From contig CAMIVJ010000133.1 of assembly GCA_946401765.1 (NCBI GenBank), positions 1-7,165 on the forward strand: DNA of 7,165 nucleotides, read 5' to 3'. This document shows positions 1 through 3,508 of the stretch, in pieces. Every line of letters begins with the position of its first letter. Position 1 is the stretch's first letter. The notes beneath the pieces were generated by a model. That model saw only the letters and a program-made list of their open reading frames with translations. It had not been told where the DNA came from and did not search any database. Origin of the DNA: an uncultured bacterium. GTDB taxonomy: Bacteria > Verrucomicrobiota > Kiritimatiellia > RFP12 > UBA1067. The position numbers were made by a program, and so were the translations under genes.

Positions 1-1366
1 CGGTCGTAATCCTGTCAACCTCCGCTTCGCCGTTCCTCGCCTGCCAATACGGCAGGGTCACAAAACTGCGCCACGTCGTGTCGAGCAGATTGGCGATCGG
101 ATCGAACGATTCCTCGTACCCGCCTTCCCGATGGATATCGCTCAGCAGGACGGCAATCCGCGGCGCATTGGAAAGATCTACCGACACCGCTTCGGACGGC
201 GGCGAATCGGCAAAATCTCCCGAACCAACAGCCGTCACACTCGCATTCACCTTCACGCTCGGAAGCGCGCTCACCCTTGCCGTCGTCGTTCCGACTCCAA
301 CTCTCACCGAGCCCAACACTTCCATCTGCACCTCTCCCGGCGTGTAGCCCTGCACGTACGCCACCTCTCCAAGGTCAACTCGGCAGTCCTTCGTCTGAGC
401 CGTTCCCTCCTTCGGCACGCTCGCAAGCACAATCTTCCACCCGTCCTGCAAATCCGCCAGCGACTTGTGGAACGTCTTCTCCTCCACAGAGAGCACGAAC
501 ACCTCGCGGTTAGTCTGCGCGCCATCGGGCGAAATGAAGTCCACCGCAAGGTTCTGTCCGTCGTCACGTCCGTCGAAACGCGCCGCCTTGAACCTCAAGT
601 GCATTCCGTCTCCGCGTCCATGCGCAGGCACTGTCATCCATCCAATCTTGCTCGTGGCGGTTCCCAGCTTCACGTGCGCAGGATTCTTCGAAAGGTACAC
701 ATCCTCCAGCTCCACCCATTCGTCCGGATGGTCTGCCTTGGAATCAGAAGTGTTCTTGTTGTTTGCGAGCAGCGCGGCGCCCGTGGATGTTTTGAGCCCT
801 GCCCATGTCTCTCTCCATTCCGCTGTTCCCTCGCAGCTTCCCACCACGCGGTTCGTCCACACCGTCACCTGATACCCCGCGGCGTCTTCCACGGCATCCC
901 ACGCAAGATTCAGATACGAATAGCCGAATCCAGTCACATGCACATTCTCAGGAGAGTCAAGACGGTTGTCAAACCAGGTAACCGAGAAGGACGACAACGC
1001 CGCGCCGCTGCACTCGACGTGGAACGCCCTGTAGTCGCTCCCTTCGGGAAAGTCCAGCGCGGCGCCGCTCGTGCGCACGTTCAGATCGGCGATCTTCCAT
1101 TCGCCGCCCTCCATATGGTCAATGGCGTACACCGCCACCGCTCCCGAACCTTCGCCAGGCGCTGCAGCGTATTCCAGCGCCACGCGCTGCACCGCGCCGG
1201 CATAGGCGGGCGACGCGAACCTGCCCGACTCGATGCTCCATCCGGCAGGCAGCGCCTCGCCTGCAAACTCAACGCGTTCGGTCACGGGACCGCGCGCGAA
1301 CGCCACAGCGCCCGCAAGCGCAAATGCGACACAAGCAACCGCAGCACACTGTCTCCTGGCCATCAT
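1..1366 (-). CDS. Large exported beta-sandwich / fibronectin-III-like protein, C-terminus beyond window
   Basis: This is an open frame of 455 codons with no stop, running off the left edge, so the gene is 3'-truncated. The start is ATG at 1366 (a second ATG follows at once), with AAGGAG 8 nt upstream. Residues 1-24 form a signal peptide with an AFA cleavage site before R25. Residues about 28-132 read as a beta-rich N-terminal module. Residues 137-176 (SPENVHV..LNLAWDAVEDAAGYQVTVW) match the first strands of a fibronectin type III domain. Residues about 180-340 look like an inserted jelly-roll module (..GMHLRFKA.. ending VQGYTPG). Residues about 345-398 (..TTTARVSALPSVKVNASVTAVGSG..SPPSE) look like the rest of the FnIII fold. 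The following sequence (LSDIHREGGYEESFDP..) is not recognised. It is probably secreted or surface-attached; no catalytic motif was seen. It is likely co-transcribed with the HTH gene 37 nt upstream. The CDS call is firm; the domain assignments are by eye. Confidence 0.88.
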   Translation of the reverse strand, partial: MMARRQCAAVACVAFALAGAVAFARGPVTERVEFAGEALPAGWSIESGRFASPAYAGAVQRVALEYAAAPGEGSGAVAVYAIDHMEGGEWKIADLNVRTSGAALDFPEGSDYRAFHVECSGAALSSFSVTWFDNRLDSPENVHVTGFGYSYLNLAWDAVEDAAGYQVTVWTNRVVGSCEGTAEWRETWAGLKTSTGAALLANNKNTSDSKADHPDEWVELEDVYLSKNPAHVKLGTATSKIGWMTVPAHGRGDGMHLRFKAARFDGRDDGQNLAVDFISPDGAQTNREVFVLSVEEKTFHKSLADLQDGWKIVLASVPKEGTAQTKDCRVDLGEVAYVQGYTPGEVQMEVLGSVRVGVGTTTARVSALPSVKVNASVTAVGSGDFADSPPSEAVSVDLSNAPRIAVLLSDIHREGGYEESFDPIANLLDTTWRSFVTLPYWQARNGEAEVDRITT

Positions 1367-1374
1367 TTCACGTT

Positions 1375-1380
1375 CTCCTT
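1375..1380 (-). promoter_or_regulatory. Ribosome binding site of the secreted protein gene
   Basis: AAGGAG on the minus strand lies 8 nt before the ATG at 1366. It fixes the start of a gene whose stop codon is outside the window. It lies in the 37-nt gap after the HTH regulator gene. Confidence 0.8.
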
Positions 1381-1403
1381 GCGCTACTGCCACTCCGCGC
1401 CAA

Positions 1404-1664
1404 CTACTCGCCGCCGGCGAGAGACGGCACAACCTCTGCGTTCTCCCTCGGACGCACCTCGGGGAAGAAATCCATCTTCAGCGCATTCGCCAGCTTCGCC
1501 GCCGTTCTGAACGAGAAGTTCACGTCCTGATGCAGCACCTTCGTGATGTACGGACGCGACACCTTCATCCGCTCCGCCAGCTCGGACTGCGAAACCCCCA
1601 GCTCCTTCATTCGGCGCAGAATGCTCCGCAGAAACGCCGACCCCACTCTATCTACTGATTGCAC
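1404..1664 (-). CDS. Small Cro/C1 (XRE)-family helix-turn-helix DNA-binding protein
   Basis: An 86-residue protein that is almost entirely one Cro/C1-type HTH domain. Residues 9-24 form helix 1, residues 26-44 (QSELAERMKVSRPYITKVL) are the helix-turn-helix core with the typical Q..LA....VS...I..VL pattern, and residues 51-67 (FRTAAKLANALKMDFFP) are the closing helices. A short acidic, probably disordered tail follows; there is no ligand or dimerisation domain. The start is GTG at 1664, the only standard start between the HTH and the upstream in-frame stop (TGA at 1725-1727), preceded by a G-rich GGAGTAGGGGG stretch. The gene lies 37 nt upstream of the exported protein gene, so an operon is likely. 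Palindromes upstream suggest autoregulation (inference). The fold also occurs in antitoxins such as HigA, but no toxin-sized partner gene is adjacent. Confidence 0.85.
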   Translation of the reverse strand: MQSVDRVGSAFLRSILRRMKELGVSQSELAERMKVSRPYITKVLHQDVNFSFRTAAKLANALKMDFFPEVRPRENAEVVPSLAGGE

Positions 1665-1702
1665 TGCACCCCCTACTCCGATTTTCGATACGCTCCGCGC
1701 CC

Positions 1703-1728
1703 GTGGGGTATGCAGTCGAATACCTCAC
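1703..1728. repeat. Inverted repeat upstream of the HTH gene
   Basis: The arms GTGGGGTAT (1703-1711) and ATACCTCAC (1720-1728) are complementary in 8 of 9 positions, separated by an 8-nt centre. It overlaps the left operator-like site and falls in the predicted 5' leader of the HTH transcript. It could be a second kind of protein-binding site or an RNA hairpin. There is no T-run after it, so a terminator is unlikely. Confidence 0.45.
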
Positions 1729-1739
1729 CCATGGCTTAA
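1724..1739 (-). promoter_or_regulatory. Operator-like site 1 (degenerate copy)
   Basis: The minus strand reads TTAAGCCATGGGTGAG. This matches site 2 (TTAACCTATGGGTTAA) at 12 of 16 positions, sharing TTAA and ATGGGT. It lies 60 nt before the GTG of the HTH gene and exactly 70 bp from site 2. It is a candidate binding site for the HTH protein (inference). Confidence 0.45.
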
Positions 1740-1790
1740 CCAGTTTTTCTCTGTCTTTCAAGTGCATGGTGCACCGAACGAACACCATAC

Positions 1791-1819
1791 AGTTTAACCC
1801 ATAGGTTAATAGAAGTCAA
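1791..1819 (-). promoter_or_regulatory. Sigma70-like promoter of the HTH / secreted-protein unit
   Basis: On the minus strand, a -35 box TTGACT (1819-1814) is followed by a 17-nt spacer and a -10 box TAAACT (1796-1791). The boxes match consensus at 5 and 4 of 6 positions. The predicted transcript would start near 1784, giving a leader of about 120 nt before the GTG at 1664. The -35 box begins only 13 nt after the stop codon of the upstream repeat-protein gene. Confidence 0.5.
1794..1809. promoter_or_regulatory. Operator-like site 2, perfect palindrome inside the promoter
   Basis: TTAACC-CATA-GGTTAA is a perfect 6-bp inverted repeat around a 4-nt centre. It occupies the spacer of the predicted promoter and overlaps the edge of its -10 box. 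A protein bound here would block RNA polymerase, the usual arrangement for repression. The adjacent HTH regulator is the obvious candidate ligand, but this is inferred from position only. Confidence 0.55.
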
Positions 1820-1832
1820 GGGCAAAATCGGC

Positions 1833-2288
1833 TTATTTTGTGGCGCTTGCGCGCACGCGGCCCTGTGCGTCGCGGTATGTGGTCTTGCCGTAGTTGTTGG
1901 TTGTCTTGGTGCCCTGCACGCGCCCCTGCGCGTCACGGTATGTGGTCTTGCCGTAGCTGTTCGTGGTGGAACTTCCCTGCACGCGGCCCATAGCGTCACG
2001 GTAGGTGGTTTTGCCGTAGCTGTTGGTGGACTTCGTTCCCTGCACGCGGCCCATCGCGTCGCGGTATGTGGTCTTGCCGTAGCTGTCGGTCTTGGCAGTG
2101 CCCTGGATGCGGCCCATCGAATCGCGGTACGTGGTCTTGCCGTAGCTGTCGGTGGTGGCGGTGCCCAGCACACGCCCCTGCGCATCGCGCCACACCGTCT
2201 TCGTGTCGGCATGGCACGCCGCCGCGATCATCATCGCCACAAGCACGCAAATGCGCGCGGAAAATGAATTGACACATCTTTTCTTCAT
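1833..2288 (-). CDS. Small exported protein built of 21-residue tandem repeats
   Basis: The protein has 151 residues. The start is ATG at 2288 with AAAGGAG 7 nt upstream (2296-2302). Residues 1-27 are a signal peptide (MKKR.., hydrophobic 13-24, CHA before D28). An AAAC sequence at 22-25 could be a weak lipobox, so a lipoprotein is a less likely alternative. Residues 29-46 are a partial repeat unit; residues 47-151 are five full 21-residue units with consensus YGKTTYRDAxGRVQGT plus a T/S/N-rich linker. The alternating polar/aromatic pattern suggests beta strands. The Y-R-D..G-R-x-x-G core resembles the YD motifs of Rhs proteins, but the protein is far too short to be one. Apart from the leader there is no other domain. 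It is probably periplasmic or surface-exposed; its function is unknown. It is likely transcribed alone from the extended -10 promoter upstream. Confidence 0.85.
   Translation of the reverse strand: MKKRCVNSFSARICVLVAMMIAAACHADTKTVWRDAQGRVLGTATTDSYGKTTYRDSMGRIQGTAKTDSYGKTTYRDAMGRVQGTKSTNSYGKTTYRDAMGRVQGSSTTNSYGKTTYRDAQGRVQGTKTTNNYGKTTYRDAQGRVRASATK
1836..2204 (-). repeat. Tandem 63-bp coding repeat, five full units plus one partial
   Basis: Five in-frame 63-bp units span 1836-2150, preceded in coding direction by a 54-bp partial unit (2151-2204). Units differ by a few substitutions, mainly at the S/A-M/Q and linker codons. All preserve the reading frame, and all full units keep the YGKTTYRD core. 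Such arrays commonly change copy number by slippage or recombination. Confidence 0.9.
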
Positions 2289-2324
2289 GACGAATCTCCT
2301 TTCCTTGCCGTTGGAACAAAATCA

Positions 2325-2333
2325 AGTATATCA
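2325..2333 (-). promoter_or_regulatory. Extended -10 promoter for the repeat-protein gene
   Basis: The minus strand reads TGATATACT, an extended -10 (TGn followed by TATACT, 5 of 6 to consensus). No good -35 box is seen 17 nt upstream, where the sequence is GC-rich. The predicted start near 2318 gives a leader of about 30 nt that includes the strong AAAGGAG ribosome site. Confidence 0.45.
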
Positions 2334-2348
2334 CAATTCAGCGCGCCG

Positions 2349-2404
2349 CGCCACAAATGCAATCGCCTTGAGCCACGAGAAAGTTTATGGTATCATTTGT
2401 GGCG
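2349..2404. repeat. Perfect 11-bp inverted repeat bracketing the vsr promoter
   Basis: CGCCACAAATG (2349-2359) and CATTTGTGGCG (2394-2404) are exact reverse complements, 34 nt apart. The left arm lies just upstream of the predicted vsr -35 box. The right arm covers part of the -10 box and the predicted start of transcription. This is a candidate operator pair; it could also be a footprint of an insertion. Confidence 0.6.
2368..2396 (+). promoter_or_regulatory. Sigma70-like promoter of vsr
   Basis: TTGAGC (2368-2373), a 17-nt spacer, then TATCAT (2391-2396, 5 of 6 to TATAAT). Transcription would start near 2403, just upstream of the GAGG ribosome site at 2407-2410. An in-frame ATG at 2387 lies inside the spacer and so would not be on the transcript. 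This supports the vsr start at 2423. Confidence 0.5.
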
Positions 2405-2422
2405 TCGAGGAAAGAATGCCGA

Positions 2423-2899
2423 ATGGACACCATAACAAAAGAGCAGCGTAGCCGCGTGATGTCGCGAATCAGATCGCGCGACACCAAGCCCGAGCTCGCA
2501 GTGCGCAGACGCCTGCATGCAGCGGGATGGCGCTTTCGCGTATGCGACAAGCGCCTGCCGGGCCATCCCGACGTTGTGGTGCCGCGCGCCCGCACGCTCA
2601 TCGAGGTTCGCGGCTGCTTCTGGCACCGCCACGGCTGCGCCAAATCGTCCATGCCCAAGTCGAACGTGGCCTTCTGGATGGCGAAATGGTCGCGCAACGT
2701 CCGCCGCGACAAACGCCACGAAGCCGAGTGGCGCAAACTCGGCTGGAACGTGATCGTGGTGTGGGAGTGCGCGCTAGACGCAGTGCGGCGCGAGGATACG
2801 CTCGTGCGCATCTGCCAGGCGCTGGACTTCTGGAAAGGCGAGGGGCCGCGAAAGCGGCCCCATCGTCTCACTCTGCCGCGGCTAAGCCCGCGGCGCTAG
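2423..2899 (+). CDS. vsr: Very-short-patch (Vsr) mismatch endonuclease family protein, variant active site
   Basis: 158 residues from ATG 2423, about the size of E. coli Vsr (156). In the known family, Vsr nicks 5' of the T in T:G mismatches left by deamination of 5-methylcytosine. Visible family signatures: MDTITKEQRSRVMSRIRSRDTKPE at the N-terminus (residues 1-24), LPGHPD with the metal-binding Asp at residue 50, GCFWHRHGC (64-72), and GW.VIVVWECAL (107-118). The zinc ligands (C65, H70, C72, C116) and the His equivalent to E. coli H69 (H68) are present. The position of E. coli H64 is Arg here (R63, codon CGC 2609-2611), which may alter activity. The start at 2423 is chosen because conservation begins there and the upstream ATG 2387 lies in the promoter. 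The basic C-terminal tail (about 139-158) is encoded by hairpin DNA and is probably not part of the fold. No cytosine methyltransferase partner is in the window. Confidence 0.92.
   Translation: MDTITKEQRSRVMSRIRSRDTKPELAVRRRLHAAGWRFRVCDKRLPGHPDVVVPRARTLIEVRGCFWHRHGCAKSSMPKSNVAFWMAKWSRNVRRDKRHEAEWRKLGWNVIVVWECALDAVRREDTLVRICQALDFWKGEGPRKRPHRLTLPRLSPRR
2842..2861. terminator. Strong GC hairpin with GAAA loop near the 3' ends of vsr and skp
   Basis: GGGGCCGC-GAAA-GCGGCCCC is a perfect 8-bp stem with a GNRA tetraloop. It lies inside the last codons of vsr and 48 nt past the stop of skp on the other strand. There is no clear T-run on either side, so a classic intrinsic terminator is uncertain. 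It is best placed to end the minus-strand glgP-bamA-skp transcript. Confidence 0.4.
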
Positions 2900-2903
2900 C
2901 GCC
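2875..2903. repeat. Hairpin plus overlapping 12-bp palindrome between convergent genes
   Basis: GCCGCGG-CTAAGC-CCGCGGC (2875-2894) is a 7-bp stem with a 6-nt loop. It overlaps the perfect palindrome GGCGCTAGCGCC (2892-2903), which contains the vsr stop codon. With the hairpin at 2842-2861 this gives three inverted repeats in 62 bp. It could be a bidirectional terminator or a dispersed repeat unit. Confidence 0.55.
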
Positions 2904-2909
2904 AGAACG

Positions 2910-3488
2910 CTACTTCTTCGCGTCGCCCTTGGCGTCCTTCGCCTTCTCCTTGCGCTTGGCCGGATCCACCTTCATCGCCTTGAGGATGTCGTCCGTCACG
3001 TCAAGCGACGCGCTCGAAAAGGCGAGCATCGTGGAGTCGGCGATGATGTCGAACTTCTTCTCCTTCGCGTAGGCGTTGATCTTCTCGCGGATCTCGTCCG
3101 TCTCGATCTTGAGAAGTCGCGTCTCGAGATCGGCGAGATCGCTTTGGAAGTGCTGCGCGGCGTTGCGCAGATCCTGCTGGGCCGCAAGGAAGCGCCTCTG
3201 CACGTCATCCATCTTCTTCTGCGCATCTGACTTGGCGCTTGCCGATAACATGGGGTTCATGAGGTCTGCCTGGAGCTTCTTGCCCTCCTCTGCGATGGCC
3301 TTGCCCTCTTCCTGCATCTTCTCGAGCTTCGACTTGAAGTCTGAGTCGGTGGACTTCACAAGCGCCTTGTTGGACTCGTGGTTGGGATGGAGCCTCACAA
3401 GATCGAGCATGTTCACGGTGCCCACCTTGAGCTCTGCAGCGGCGCACATCGTAGCCGCGAGAGCCATACCAAGAATTATCTTCTTCAT
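2910..3488 (-). CDS. skp: Skp/OmpH-family periplasmic chaperone for outer-membrane proteins
   Basis: 192 residues (E. coli Skp is 161). Residues 1-18 are a signal peptide ending AAA before E19. The mature start ELKVGTVNMLDLVRLHP matches the OmpH family opening (beta strand followed by a long helix). Residues about 35-140 are charged, Lys/Glu/Gln-rich and heptad-like, the coiled-coil tentacles that in Skp clasp unfolded barrel proteins. FDIIADSTMLAFSSASLDVTDDILKAM is the typical closing beta/helix segment. The tail after about residue 173 is very Lys-rich, longer than in enteric Skp. The start ATG 3488 has AAAGG about 9 nt upstream. It lies 20 nt after bamA on the same strand, the common bamA-skp arrangement, so it is almost certainly co-transcribed. 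The lpxD or fabZ genes that often follow are absent: the next gene is vsr, convergent, with a 10-nt gap. Confidence 0.93.
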   Translation of the reverse strand: MKKIILGMALAATMCAAAELKVGTVNMLDLVRLHPNHESNKALVKSTDSDFKSKLEKMQEEGKAIAEEGKKLQADLMNPMLSASAKSDAQKKMDDVQRRFLAAQQDLRNAAQHFQSDLADLETRLLKIETDEIREKINAYAKEKKFDIIADSTMLAFSSASLDVTDDILKAMKVDPAKRKEKAKDAKGDAKK

Positions 3489-3508
3489 TTGATTTCGCCT
3501 TTCGTTGA

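Noticed and set aside
131..1510. Long plus-strand open frame of 459 codons
   Set aside because: It is antisense to the exported protein and HTH genes, is His/Arg-rich with no recognisable domain, and the minus strand has a signal peptide, ribosome site and FnIII motifs. It is a high-GC shadow frame.
1404..1664. HTH protein as the antitoxin of a toxin-antitoxin pair
   Set aside because: Neither neighbour is a small toxin-like gene: one side is a large exported protein and the other a secreted repeat protein. The HTH fold alone does not show an antitoxin.
1762..1774. Short palindrome GTGCA-TGG-TGCAC in the HTH leader
   Set aside because: Arms of 5 bp with no repeat elsewhere in the region; possible by chance and not supportable as a site on its own.
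1836..2204. CRISPR array or non-coding satellite suggested by regular 63-bp repeats
   Set aside because: The repeats are contiguous without unique spacers, keep one reading frame, and encode a conserved peptide behind a signal peptide.
2387..2422. Upstream in-frame ATG extending vsr by 12 residues
   Set aside because: The extension (MVSFVASRKECR) is not family-like and the ATG lies inside the predicted promoter spacer.
2416..2451. Tiny 11-codon frame (MPNGHHNKRAA) overlapping the vsr start, better spaced from the GAGG site than vsr itself
   Set aside because: It could be a leader peptide coupled to vsr translation, but it is too short to support from one sequence; conservation in relatives would be needed.
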